Assembly: GCF_027942865.1 (NCBI RefSeq) | Contig: NC_134519.1 | Coordinates: 24,400,248 to 24,464,247, forward strand | From: Odontesthes bonariensis | Lineage: Eukaryota > Chordata > Actinopteri > Atheriniformes > Atherinopsidae | Direction: 5' to 3' | Length of the DNA stretch: 64,000 nt | Part shown: piece after piece, positions 38,414 to 51,039 of the stretch | Numbering within the stretch: position 1 is the first letter of the stretch | Layout: each line of letters starts with the position of its first letter | Translations under genes and position numbers: made by a program | Notes under the pieces: generated by a model | Told to the model about the DNA's origin: nothing | The model's database searches: none | Seen by the model: only the letters and a program-made list of their open reading frames with translations

Positions 38414-38504
38414 CTCTCGCCCATTGACTGCTGGAATAGGCTCCAGCCCCCCCGCGACCCGGCCGACTGATTCAGCAGTTTAGAAAAAGGATGGAATGAT
38501 GGAT
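38414..38504 (+). mobile_element. LINE-like 3' tail insert, copy 6
   Basis: Has gaaaaaggatgg in place of gaaaatggatgg, a marker shared with copies 7, 8 and 11. Confidence 0.7.
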
Positions 38505-39016
38505 GAAAAATATACCTTTCATCAAAAATGCCATAATACAGGGAATGTTTTGTCTGTCTCATTAGGCCATATGATTGGGGGGGGGGGACCTTTGGAACAT
38601 TGAAATGTAATAAAGATTGCCATGTCCTCAGAGATAAACATACTGTGAAATGACAACATTTCTGACAATGTTACCAAGCACTAAAAATGTGAAGAAAGAA
38701 AGGCCCAACTTTTATATGAATATGTTCATTTTGGGTTACTGAAGCAGTCCAGATTTTTATTTTCAACTATTTACCTGAATATTTCCAAGCTTACAGGGAA
38801 GACTTTCTGTTTGATTTTAGAATATTCACATTGAAACTGGAAGAAGGGTTTAAGAGTTAAAGCACTTTGATATTTAGTTTCTTCTTTTCCAGGAGTTCAC
38901 ATGGAACTGGGCAAGTGGACATAATTTGTTAATTCATCAATCTTATTACTGACATGTGGCAAAGTGCATATAGAGGTATATTTTTTTTTTCTTATTGATA
39001 TTATGGCCATATACAG

Positions 39017-39088
39017 GGTTCCATGGTGTAATGGTTAGCACTCTGGACTCTGAATCCAGCAATCCGAGTTCAAATCTCGGTGGAACCT
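39017..39088 (+). tRNA. tRNA-Gln(CTG) copy 28, G45A
   Basis: Type E gene heading the E/F hybrid unit (774 bp). Confidence 0.92.
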
Positions 39089-39790
39089 GATCTTTGCATT
39101 ACATTAACACTTCTTCCCATTCTCATTTTTGATGAGACCACTCAAGTACGCATTTATGACTACCTCACTTACAATCCATAAGATGAAAATAATATTACAA
39201 ACATAAAGTCTTCAAACAAAATCAGGAATATACGGGAAAAATACCACCACTTGTTCTAAGCTTACTCATAAATTCAAATATGTTGGAAAAATATACCTTT
39301 CATCAAAAATACCATAATACAGGGAATGTTTTGTCTGTCTCATCAGGCCATATGATGAGGGGAAAACATTTGGAACATTGAAATGTAATAAAGATTGCCA
39401 TGTCCTCAGAGATAAACATACTGTGAAATGACAACATTTCTGACAATGTTACCAAGCACTAAAAATGTGAAAAAAAAAGGCCCAACTTTTATGTAAATAT
39501 GTTCAATTAGGGTTACTGAAGCAGTCCAGATTTTTATTTCCAACTATTTACCTGAATATTTCCAAGCTTACAGGGAAGACTTTCTGTTTGATTTTAGAAT
39601 ATTCACATTGAAACTGGAAGAAGGGTTTAAGAGTTAAAGCACTTTGATATTTAGTTTCTTCTTTTCCAGGAGTTCACATGGAACTGCAAGTGGACATAAT
39701 TTGTTAATTCATCAATCTTACTACTGACATGTGTCAAAGTGCATATAGAGGTATGATTTTTTTTCTAATAGATATTATGATTATATACAG

Positions 39791-39862
39791 GGTTCCATGG
39801 TGTAATGGTTAGCACTCTGGACTCTGAATCCAGAGATCCGAGTTCAAATCTTGGTGGAACCT
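39791..39862 (+). tRNA. tRNA-Gln(CTG) copy 29, C44A and C62T
   Basis: Type A. Confidence 0.9.
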
Positions 39863-40569
39863 GATCTTTGCTTTACATTAACACTTCTTCCCTTTCTCAT
39901 CTTTGATGAGACCACTCAAGTAGGCATTTGTGACTACCTCACTTACAATCCATAAGATGAAAATAATATTACAAACAGAAAGTCTTCAAACAAAATCAGG
40001 AATTTACAGGAAAAATACCACCACTTGTTCTAAGCTTACTCATAAATTCAAATATGTTGGAAAAATATACCTTTCATCAAAAATGCCATAATACAGGGAA
40101 TGTTTTGTCTGTCTCATTAGGCCATATGATTGGGGGGGGGACCTTTGGAACATTGAAATGTAATAAAGATTGCCATGTCCTCAGAGATAAACATACTGTG
40201 AAATGACAACATTTCTGACAATGTTACCAAGCACTAAAATCGTGAAGAAAAAAAGGCCCAACTTTTATGTAAATATGTTCAATTAGGGTTACTGAAGCAG
40301 TCCAGATTTTTATTTCCAACTATTTACCTGAATATTTCCAAGCTTACAGGGAAGACTTTCTGTTTGATTTTAGAATATTCACATTGAAACTGGAAGAAGG
40401 GTTTAAGAGTTAAAGCACTTTGATATTTAGTTTCTTCTTTTCCAGGAGTTCACATGGAACTGGGCAAGTGGACATAATTTGTTAATTCATTAAACTTACT
40501 TCTGACATGTGGCAAAGTGCATATAGTGGTATGAATTTTTTTTCTAATAGATATTATGCTTATATACAG

Positions 40570-40641
40570 GGTTCCATGGTGTAATGGTTAGCACTCTGGA
40601 CTCTGAATCCAGCGATCAGAGTTCAAATCTCGGTGGAACCT
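40570..40641 (+). tRNA. tRNA-Gln(CTG) copy 30, C49A
   Basis: Type B; shares the spacer marker ccattagttg with copy 25. Confidence 0.88.
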
Positions 40642-41359
40642 GATCTTTGCTTTACATTAACACTTCTTCCCTTTCTCATCTTTGATGAGACCACTCAAGT
40701 AGGCATTTATGACTACCTCACTTACAATCCATTAGTTGAAAACAATATTACCAACAGAAAGTCTTCAAACTAAATCAGGAATTTACAGGAATTTACAGGA
40801 AAAATACCACCACTTCTTCTAAGCTTACTCATAAATTCAAATATGTTGGAAAAATATACCTTTGATCAAAAATGCCATAATACAGGGAATGTTTTGTCTG
40901 TCTCATTAGGCCATATGATTGGGGGGGGGACCTTTGGAACATTGAAATGTAATAAAGATTGCCATGTCCTCAGAGATAAACATACTGTGAAATGACAACA
41001 TTTCTGACAATGTTACCAAGCACTAAAATCGTGAAGAAAAAAAGGCCCAACTTTTATGTAAATATGTTCAATTAGGGTTACTGAAGCAGTCCAGATTTTT
41101 ATTTCCAACTATTTACCTGAATATTTCCAAGCTTACAGGGAAGACTTTCTGTTTAATTTTTTGAATATTCACATTGAAACTGGAAGAAGGGTTTAAGAGT
41201 TAAAGCACTTTGATATTTAGTTTCTTCTTTTCCAGGAGTTCAGATGGAACTGGGCAAGTGGACATAATTTGTTAATTCATCAATTTTACTACTGACATGT
41301 GTCAAAGTGCATATAGAGGTATGAATTTTTTTTCTTATAGATATTATGGCCATATACCT

Positions 41360-41431
41360 GGTTCCATGGTGTAATGGTTAGCACTCTGGACTCTGAATCC
41401 AGCGATCCGAGTTCAAATCTCGGTGGAACCT
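41360..41431 (+). tRNA. tRNA-Gln(CTG) copy 31, consensus
   Basis: Type C unit, 767 bp. Confidence 0.97.
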
Positions 41432-42126
41432 GATCTTTGCTTTACATTAACACTTCTTCCCTTTCTCATCTTTGATGAGACCACTCAAGTAGGCATTTAT
41501 GACTACCTCACTTACAATCCATAAGATGAAAATAATATTACAAACATAAAGTCTTCAAACAAAATCAGGAATTTACAGGAAAAATACCACCACTTGTTCT
41601 AAGCTTACTCATAAATTCAAATATGTTGGAAAAATATACCTTTCATCAAAAATGCCATAATACAGGGAATGTTTTGTCTGTCTCATCAGGCCATATGATG
41701 AGGGGAAACATTTGGAACATTGAAATGTAATAAAGATTGCCATGTCCTCAGAGATAAACATACTGTGAAATGACAAAATTTCTTACAATGTTACCAAGCA
41801 CTAAAAATGTGAAGAAAAAAAGGCCCAACTTTTATGTAAATATGTTCAATTAGGGTTACTGAAGCAGTCCAGATTTTTATTTACCTGAATATTTCCAAGC
41901 TTACAGTGAAGACTTTCTGTTTGATTTTAGAATATTCACATTGAAACTGGAAGAAGGGTTTAAGAGTTAAAGAACTTTGATATTTAGTTTCTTCTTTTCC
42001 AGGAGTTCACATGGAACTGGGCAAGTAGACATAATTTGTTAATTCATTAAACTTACTTCTGACATGTGGCAAAGTGCATATAGTGGTATGAATTTTTTTT
42101 CTAATAGATATTATGATTATATGCAG

Positions 42127-42198
42127 GGTTCCATGGTGTAATGATTAGCACTCTGGACTCTGAATCCAGCGATCCGAGTTCAAATCTCGGTGGAACCT
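42127..42198 (+). tRNA. tRNA-Gln(CTG) copy 32, G18A
   Basis: Type D; 881-bp unit. Confidence 0.85.
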
Positions 42199-42404
42199 GA
42201 TCTTTGCTTTACATTAACACTTCTTCCCTTTCTCATCTTTGATGAGACCACTCAAGTAGGCATTTATGACTACCTCACTTACAATCCATAAGATGAAAAT
42301 AATATTACAAACATAAAGTCTTCAAACAAAATCAGGAATTTATGAGAAAAATACCACCACTTGTTCTAAGCTTACTCATAAATTCAAATATCTTGAAAAA
42401 TATA

Positions 42405-42495
42405 CTCTCGCCCATTGACTGCTGGAATAGGCTCCAGCCCCCCCGCGACCCGGCCGACTGATTCAGCAGTTTAGAAAAAGGATGGAATGATGGAT
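42405..42495 (+). mobile_element. LINE-like 3' tail insert, copy 7
   Basis: Carries the gaaaaaggatgg marker. Confidence 0.7.
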
Positions 42496-43007
42496 GAAAA
42501 ATATACCTTTCATCAAAAATGCCATAATACAGGGAATGTTTTGTCTGTCTCATTAGGCCATATGATTGGGGGGGGGGGACCTTTGGAACATTGAAATGTA
42601 ATAAAGATTGCCATGTCCTCAGAGATAAACATACTGTGAAATGACAACATTTCTGACAATGTTACCAAGCACTAAAAATGTGAAGAAAGAAAGGCCCAAC
42701 TTTTATATGAATATGTTCATTTTGGGTTACTGAAGCAGTCCAGATTTTTATTTTCAACTATTTACCTGAATATTTCCAAGCTTACAGGGAAGACTTTCTG
42801 TTTGATTTTAGAATATTCACATTGAAACTGGAAGAAGGGTTTAAGAGTTAAAGCACTTTGATATTTAGTTTCTTCTTTTCCAGGAGTTCACATGGAACTG
42901 GGCAAGTGGACATAATTTGTTAATTCATCAATCTTATTACTGACATGTGGCAAAGTGCATATAGAGGTATATTTTTCTTTTCTTATTGATATTATGGCCA
43001 TATACAG

Positions 43008-43079
43008 GGTTCCATGGTGTAATGGTTAGCACTCTGGACTCTGAATCCAGCAATCCGAGTTCAAATCTCGGTGGAACCT
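43008..43079 (+). tRNA. tRNA-Gln(CTG) copy 33, G45A
   Basis: Type E. The flank has tttttcttttctt where other E flanks have an unbroken T run. Confidence 0.92.
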
Positions 43080-43784
43080 GATCTTTGCATTACATTAACA
43101 CTTCTTCCCATTCTCATTTTTGATGAGACCACTCAAGTACGCATTTATGACTACCTCACTTACAATCCATAAGATGAAAATAATATTACAAACATAAAGT
43201 CTTCAAACAAAATCAGGAATATACGGGAAAAATACCACCACTTGTTCTAAGCTTACTCATAAATTCAAATATGTTGGAAAAATATACCTTTCATCAAAAA
43301 TACCATAATACAGGGAATGTTTTGTCTGTCTCATCAGGCCATATGATGAGGGGAAAACATTTGGAACATTGAAATGTAATAAAGATTGCCATGTCCTCAG
43401 AGATAAACATACTGTGAAATGACAACATTTCTGACAATGTTACCAAGCACTAAAAATGTCAAGAAAAAAAGGCCCAACTTTTATGTAAATATGTTCAATT
43501 AGGGTTACTGAAGCAGTCCAGATTTTTATTTCCAACTATTTACCTGAATATTTCCAAGCTTACAGTGAAGACTTTCTGTTTGATTTTAGAATATTCACAT
43601 TGAAACTGGAAGAAGGGTTTAAGAGTTAAAGCACTTTGATATTTAGTTTCTTCTTTTCCAGGAGTTCACATGGAACTGCAAGTGGACATAATTTGTTAAT
43701 TCATCAAACTTACTCCACAACTGTTGCAAAGCCAATTATTGAGGTTTAAATTTTTTACCCTGTAGATGTCTTAGCAATATACAG

Positions 43785-43856
43785 GGTTCCATGGTGTAAT
43801 GGTTAGCACTCTGGACTCTGAATCCAGCGATCCGAGTTCAAATCTCGGTGGAACCT
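43785..43856 (+). tRNA. tRNA-Gln(CTG) copy 34, consensus
   Basis: Type F flank. Confidence 0.97.
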
Positions 43857-44558
43857 GATCTTTGCTTTACATTAACACTTCTTCCCTTTCTCATCTTTGA
43901 TGAGACCACTCACTTAGTCATTTATGACTACCTCACTTACAATCCATAAGATGAAAATAATATTACAAACAGAAAGTCTTCAAACAAAATCAGGAATTTA
44001 CAGGAAAAACACCACCACTTGTTCTAAGCTTACTCATAAATTCAAATATGTTGGAAAAATATACCTTTGATCAAAAATGCCATAATACAGGGAATGTTTT
44101 GTCTGTCTCATCAGGCCATATGATGAGGGGAAAACATTTGGAACATTGAAATGTAATAAAGATTGCCATGTCCTCAGAGATAAACATACTGTGAAATGAC
44201 AACATTTCTGACAATGTTACCAAGCACTAAAAATGTGAAAAAAAAAGGCCCAACTTTTATGTAAATATGTTCAATTAGGGTTACTGAAGCAGTCCAGATT
44301 TTTATTTCCAACTATTTACCTGAATATTTCCAAGCTTACAGGGAAGACTTTCTGTTTGATTTTAGAATATTCACATTGAAACTGGAAGAAGGGTTTAAGA
44401 GTTAAAGCACTTTGATATTTAGTTTCTTCTTTTCCAGGAGTTCACATGGAACTGCAAGTGGACATAATTTGTTAATTCATCAATCTTACTACTGACATGT
44501 GTCAAAGTGCATATAGAGGTATGATTTTTTTTCTAATAGATATTATGATTATATACAG

Positions 44559-44630
44559 GGTTCCATGGTGTAATGGTTAGCACTCTGGACTCTGAATCCA
44601 GCGATCCGAGTTCAAATCTTGGTGGAACCT
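44559..44630 (+). tRNA. tRNA-Gln(CTG) copy 35, C62T
   Basis: Type A gene heading a hybrid unit that ends as the flank of a C unit, so the B unit is skipped. Confidence 0.92.
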
Positions 44631-45338
44631 GATCTTTGCTTTACATTAACACTTCTTCCCTTTCTCATCTTTGATGAGACCACTCAAGTAGGCATTTGTG
44701 ACTACCTCACTTACAATCCATAAGATGAAAATAATATTACAAACAGAAAGTCTTCAAACAAAATCAGGAATTTACAGGAAAAATACCACCACTTGTTCTA
44801 AGCTTACTCATAAATTCAAATATGTTGGAAAAATATACCTTTCATCAAAAATGCCATAATACAGGGAATGTTTTGTCTGTCTCATTAGGCCATATGATTG
44901 GGGGGGGGGACCTTTGGAACATTGAAATGTAATAAAGATTGCCATGTCCTCAGAGATAAACATACTGTGAAATGACAACATTTCTGACAATGTTACCAAG
45001 CACTAAAATCGTGAAGAAAAAAAGGCCCAACTTTTATGTAAATATGTTCAATTAGGGTTACTGAAGCAGTCCAGATTTTTATTTCCAACTATTTACCTGA
45101 ATATTTCCAAGCTTACAGGGAAGACTTTCTGTTTGATTTTAGAATATTCACATTGAAACTGGAAGAAGGGTTTAAGAGTTAAAGCACTTTGATATTTAGT
45201 TTCTTCTTTTCCAGGAGTTCAGATTGAAGTGGGCAAGTGGACATAATTTGTTAATTCATCAATTTTACTACTGACATGTGTCAAAGTGCATATAGAGGTA
45301 TGAATTTTTTTTCTTATAGATATTATGGCCATATACCT

Positions 45339-45410
45339 GGTTCCATGGTGTAATGGTTAGCACTCTGGACTCTGAATCCAGCGATCCGAGTTCAAATCTC
45401 GGTGGAACCT
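45339..45410 (+). tRNA. tRNA-Gln(CTG) copy 36, consensus
   Basis: Type C unit, 767 bp. Confidence 0.97.
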
Positions 45411-46105
45411 GATCTTTGCTTTACATTAACACTTCTTCCCTTTCTCATCTTTGATGAGACCACTCAAGTAGGCATTTATGACTACCTCACTTACAATCCA
45501 TAAGATGAAAATAATATTACAAACATAAAGTCTTCAAACAAAATCAGGAATTTACAGGAAAAATACCACCACTTGTTCTAAGCTTACTCATAAATTCAAA
45601 TATGTTGGAAAAATATACCTTTCATCAAAAATGCCATAATACAGGGAATGTTTTGTCTGTCTCATCAGGCCATATGATGAGGGGAAACATTTGGAACATT
45701 GAAATGTAATAAAGATTGCCATGTCCTCAGAGATAAACATACTGTGAAATGACAAAATTTCTTACAATGTTACCAAGCACTAAAAATGTGAAGAAAAAAA
45801 GGCCCAACTTTTATGTAAATATGTTCAATTAGGGTTACTGAAGCAGTCCAGATTTTTATTTACCTGAATATTTCCAAGCTTACAGTGAAGACTTTCTGTT
45901 TGATTTTAGAATATTCACATTGAAACTGGAAGAAGGGTTTAAGAGTTAAAGAACTTTGATATTTAGTTTCTTCTTTTCCAGGAGTTCACATGGAACTGGG
46001 CAAGTAGACATAATTTGTTAATTCATTAAACTTACTTCTGACATGTGGCAAAGTGCATATAGTGGTATGAATTTTTTTTCTAATAGATATTATGATTATA
46101 TGCAG

Positions 46106-46177
46106 GGTTCCATGGTGTAATGATTAGCACTCTGGACTCTGAATCCAGCGATCCGAGTTCAAATCTCGGTGGAACCT
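46106..46177 (+). tRNA. tRNA-Gln(CTG) copy 37, G18A
   Basis: Type D; 881-bp unit. Confidence 0.85.
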
Positions 46178-46383
46178 GATCTTTGCTTTACATTAACACT
46201 TCTTCCCTTTCTCATCTTTGATGAGACCACTCAAGTAGGCATTTATGACTACCTCACTTACAATCCATAAGATGAAAATAATATTACAAACATAAAGTCT
46301 TCAAACAAAATCAGGAATTTATGAGAAAAATACCACCACTTGTTCTAAGCTTACTCATAAATTCAAATATCTTGAAAAATATA

Positions 46384-46474
46384 CTCTCGCCCATTGACTG
46401 CTGGAATAGGCTCCAGCCCCCCCGCGACCCGGCCGACTGATTCAGCAGTTTAGAAAAAGGATGGAATGATGGAT
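46384..46474 (+). mobile_element. LINE-like 3' tail insert, copy 8
   Basis: Carries the gaaaaaggatgg marker. Confidence 0.7.
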
Positions 46475-46986
46475 GAAAAATATACCTTTCATCAAAAATG
46501 CCATAATACAGGGAATGTTTTGTCTGTCTCATTAGGCCATATGATTGGGGGGGGGGGACCTTTGGAACATTGAAATGTAATAAAGATTGCCATGTCCTCA
46601 GAGATAAACATACTGTGAAATGACAACATTTCTGACAATGTTACCAAGCACTAAAAATGTGAAGAAAGAAAGGCCCAACTTTTATATGAATATGTTCATT
46701 TTGGGTTACTGAAGCAGTCCAGATTTTTATTTTCAACTATTTACCTGAATATTTCCAAGCTTACAGGGAAGACTTTCTGTTTGATTTTAGAATATTCACA
46801 TTGAAACTGGAAGAAGGGTTTAAGAGTTAAAGCACTTTGATATTTAGTTTCTTCTTTTCCAGGAGTTCACATGGAACTGGGCAAGTGGACATAATTTGTT
46901 AATTCATCAATCTTATTACTGACATGTGGCAAAGTGCATATAGAGGTATATTTTTTTTTTCTTATTGATATTATGGCCATATACAG

Positions 46987-47058
46987 GGTTCCATGGTGTA
47001 ATGGTTAGCACTCTGGACTCTGAATCCAGCAATCCGAGTTCAAATCTCGGTGGAACCT
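46987..47058 (+). tRNA. tRNA-Gln(CTG) copy 38, G45A
   Basis: Type E. Confidence 0.92.
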
Positions 47059-47763
47059 GATCTTTGCATTACATTAACACTTCTTCCCATTCTCATTTTT
47101 GATGAGACCACTCAAGTACGCATTTATGACTACCTCACTTACAATCCATAAGATGAAAATAATATTACAAACATAAAGTCTTCAAACAAAATCAGGAATA
47201 TACGGGAAAAATACCACCACTTGTTCTAAGCTTACTCATAAATTCAAATATGTTGGAAAAATATACCTTTCATCAAAAATACCATAATACAGGGAATGTT
47301 TTGTCTGTCTCATCAGGCCATATGATGAGGGGAAAACATTTGGAACATTGAAATGTAATAAAGATTGCCATGTCCTCAGAGATAAACATACTGTGAAATG
47401 ACAACATTTCTGACAATGTTACCAAGCACTAAAAATGTCAAGAAAAAAAGGCCCAACTTTTATGTAAATATGTTCAATTAGGGTTACTGAAGCAGTCCAG
47501 ATTTTTATTTCCAACTATTTACCTGAATATTTCCAAGCTTACAGTGAAGACTTTCTGTTTGATTTTAGAATATTCACATTGAAACTGGAAGAAGGGTTTA
47601 AGAGTTAAAGCACTTTGATATTTAGTTTCTTCTTTTCCAGGAGTTCACATGGAACTGCAAGTGGACATAATTTGTTAATTCATCAAACTTACTCCACAAC
47701 TGTTGCAAAGCCAATTATTGAGGTTTAAATTTTTTACCCTGTAGATGTCTTAGCAATATACAG

Positions 47764-47835
47764 GGTTCCATGGTGTAATGGTTAGCACTCTGGACTCTGA
47801 ATCCAGCGATCCGAGTTCAAATCTCGGTGGAACCT
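47764..47835 (+). tRNA. tRNA-Gln(CTG) copy 39, consensus
   Basis: Type F flank. Confidence 0.97.
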
Positions 47836-48537
47836 GATCTTTGCTTTACATTAACACTTCTTCCCTTTCTCATCTTTGATGAGACCACTCACTTAGTCAT
47901 TTATGACTACCTCACTTACAATCCATAAGATGAAAATAATATTACAAACAGAAAGTCTTCAAACAAAATCAGGAATTTACAGGAAAAACACCACCACTTG
48001 TTCTAAGCTTACTCATAAATTCAAATATGTTGGAAAAATATACCTTTGATCAAAAATGCCATAATACAGGGAATGTTTTGTCTGTCTCATCAGGCCATAT
48101 GATGAGGGGAAAACATTTGGAACATTGAAATGTAATAAAGATTGCCATGTCCTCAGAGATAAACATACTGTGAAATGACAACATTTCTGACAATGTTACC
48201 AAGCACTAAAAATGTGAAAAAAAAAGGCCCAACTTTTATGTAAATATGTTCAATTAGGGTTACTGAAGCAGTCCAGATTTTTATTTCCAACTATTTACCT
48301 GAATATTTCCAAGCTTACAGGGAAGACTTTCTGTTTGATTTTAGAATATTCACATTGAAACTGGAAGAAGGGTTTAAGAGTTAAAGCACTTTGATATTTA
48401 GTTTCTTCTTTTCCAGGAGTTCACATGGAACTGCAAGTGGACATAATTTGTTAATTCATCAATCTTACTACTGACATGTGTCAAAGTGCATATAGAGGTA
48501 TGATTTTTTTTCTAATAGATATTATGATTATATACAG

Positions 48538-48609
48538 GGTTCCATGGTGTAATGGTTAGCACTCTGGACTCTGAATCCAGCGATCCGAGTTCAAATCTTG
48601 GTGGAACCT
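48538..48609 (+). tRNA. tRNA-Gln(CTG) copy 40, C62T
   Basis: Type A gene. Its unit switches to left-zone spacer by 49,128 (attcacgttgaaac), marking a recombination junction. Confidence 0.92.
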
Positions 48610-49316
48610 GATCTTTGCTTTACATTAACACTTCTTCCCTTTCTCATCTTTGATGAGACCACTCAAGTAGGCATTTGTGACTACCTCACTTACAATCCAT
48701 AAGATGAAAATAATATTACAAACAGAAAGTCTTCAAACAAAATCAGGAATTTACAGGAAAAATACCACCACTTGTTCTAAGCTTACTCATAAATTCAAAT
48801 ATGTTGGAAAAATATACCTTTCATCAAAAATGCCATAATACAGGGAATGTTTTGTCTGTCTCATTAGGCCATATGATTGGGGGGGGGGACCTTTGGAACA
48901 TTGAAATGTAATAAAGATTGCCATGTCCTCAGAGATAAACATACTGTGAAATGACAACATTTCTGACAATGTTACCAAGCACTAAAATCGTGAAGAAAAA
49001 AAGGCCCAACTTTTATGTAAATATGTTCAATTAGGGTTACTGAAGCAGTCCAGATTTTTATTTCCAACTATTTACCTGAATATTTCCAAGCTTACAGGGA
49101 AGACTTTCTGTTTGATTTTAGAATATTCACGTTGAAACTGGAAGAAGGGTTTAAGAGTTAAAGCACTTTGATATTTAGTTTCTTCTTTTCCAGGAGTTCA
49201 GATTGAAGTGGGCAAGTGGACATAATTTGTTAATTCATCAATTTTACTACTGACATGTGTCAAAGTGCATATAGAGGTATGATTTTTTTTCTTATAGATA
49301 TTATGGCCATATACCT

Positions 49317-49388
49317 TGTTCCATGGTGTAATGGTTAGCACTCTGGACTCTGAATCCAGCGATCTGAGTTCAAATCTCGGTGAAACCT
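49317..49388 (+). tRNA. tRNA-Gln(CTG) copy 41, degenerate, probable pseudogene
   Basis: Type T; counterpart of copy 15 and the only type T gene right of 29 kb. Confidence 0.7.
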
Positions 49389-50090
49389 GATCTTTGCTTT
49401 ACATTAACACTTCTTCCCTTTCTCATCTTTGATGAGACCACTCACTTAGTCATTTATGACTCCTCACTTACAATCCATAAGATGAAAATAATATTACAAA
49501 CATAAAGTCTTCAAACAAAATCAGGAATTTACAGGAAAAATACCACCACTTGTTCTAAGCTTACTCATAAATTCAAATATGTTGGAAAAATATACCTTTC
49601 ATCAAAAATGCCATAATACAGGGAATGTTTTGTCTGTCTCATCAGGCCATATGATGAGGGGAAAACATTTGGAACATTGAAATGTAATAAAGATTGCCAT
49701 GTCCTCAGAGATAAACATACTGTGAAATGACAACATTTCTGACAATGTTACCAAGCACTAAAAATGTGAAGAAAAAAAGGCCCAACTTTTATGTAAATAT
49801 GTTCAATTAGGGTTACTGAAGCAGTCCAGATTTTTATTTCCAACTATTTACCTGAATATTTCCAAGCTTACAGGGAAGACTTTCTGTTTGATTTTAGAAT
49901 ATTCACATTGAAACTGGAAGAAGGGTTTAAGAGTTAAAGCACTTTGATATTTAGTTTCTTCTTTTCCAGGAGTTCACATGGAACTGCAAGTGGACATAAT
50001 TTGTTAATTCATCAATCTTACTACTGACATGTGTCAAAGTGCATATAGTGGTATGATTTTTTTTCTAATAGATATTATGATTATATACAG

Positions 50091-50162
50091 GGTTCCATGG
50101 TGTAATGGTTAGCACTCTGGACTCTGAATCCAGCGATCCGAGTTCAAATCTCGGTGGAACCT
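50091..50162 (+). tRNA. tRNA-Gln(CTG) copy 42, consensus
   Basis: 877-bp unit. The spacer start has ataagttgaaaacaat where counterpart copy 16 has ataagatgaaaataat, a sign of patchy conversion. Confidence 0.97.
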
Positions 50163-50368
50163 GATCTTTGCTTTACATTAACACTTCTTCCCTTTCTCAT
50201 CTTTGATGAGACCACTCAAGTAGGCATTTATGACTACCTCACTTACAATCCATAAGTTGAAAACAATATTACAAACAGAAAGTCTTCAAACAAAATCAGG
50301 AATTTACAGGAAAAATACCACCACTTGTTCTAAGCTTACTCATAAATTCAAATATCTTGAAAAATATA

Positions 50369-50459
50369 CTCTCGCCCATTGACTGCTGGAATAGGCTCCA
50401 GCCCCCCCGCGACCCGGCCGACTGATTCAGCAGTTTAGAAAATGGATGGAATGATGGAT
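50369..50459 (+). mobile_element. LINE-like 3' tail insert, copy 9
   Basis: Counterpart of copy 4. Confidence 0.7.
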
Positions 50460-50967
50460 GAAAAATATACCTTTCATCAAAAATGCCATAATACAGGGAA
50501 TGTTTTGTCTGTCTCATTAGGCCATATGATGGGGGGGGGGGACCTTTGGAACATTGAAATGTAATAAAGATTGCCATGTCCTCAGAGATAAACATACTGT
50601 GAAATGACAACATTTCTGACAATGTTACCAAGCACTAAAAATGTGAAGAAAAAAAGGCCCAACTTTTATGTAAATATGTTCAATTAGGGTTACTGAAGCA
50701 GTCCAGATTTTTATTTCCAACTATTTACCTGAATATTTCCAAGCTTACAGGGAAGACTTTCTGTTTGATTTTAGAATATTCACATTGAAACTGGAAGAAG
50801 GGTTTAAGAGTTAAAGCACTTTGATATTTAGTTTCTTCTTTTCCAGGAGTTCACATGGAACTGCAAGTGGACATAATTTGTTAATTCATCAATCTTACTA
50901 CTGACATGTGTCAAAGTGCATATAGAGGTATGATTTTTTTTCTAATAGATATTATGATTATATACAG

Positions 50968-51039
50968 GGTTCCATGGTGTAATGGTTAGCACTCTGGACT
51001 CTGAATCCAGGGATCCGAGTTCAAATCTCGGTGGAACCT
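50968..51039 (+). tRNA. tRNA-Gln(CTG) copy 43, C44G
   Basis: Type G; counterpart of copy 17. Confidence 0.93.

Larger units (their letters stand above)
35800..39790 (+). repeat. Higher-order repeat 2: pentamer, E and F fused
   Basis: Gene starts 35800, 36579, 37369, 38136, 39017; length 3991. The last unit begins as type E and ends as type F. Confidence 0.9.
39791..44558 (+). repeat. Higher-order repeat 3: ABCDEF hexamer
   Basis: Gene starts 39791, 40570, 41360, 42127, 43008, 43785; period 4768 bp. Confidence 0.92.
44559..48537 (+). repeat. Higher-order repeat 4: pentamer ACDEF
   Basis: Gene starts 44559, 45339, 46106, 46987, 47764; length 3979. No type B gene. Confidence 0.9.
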
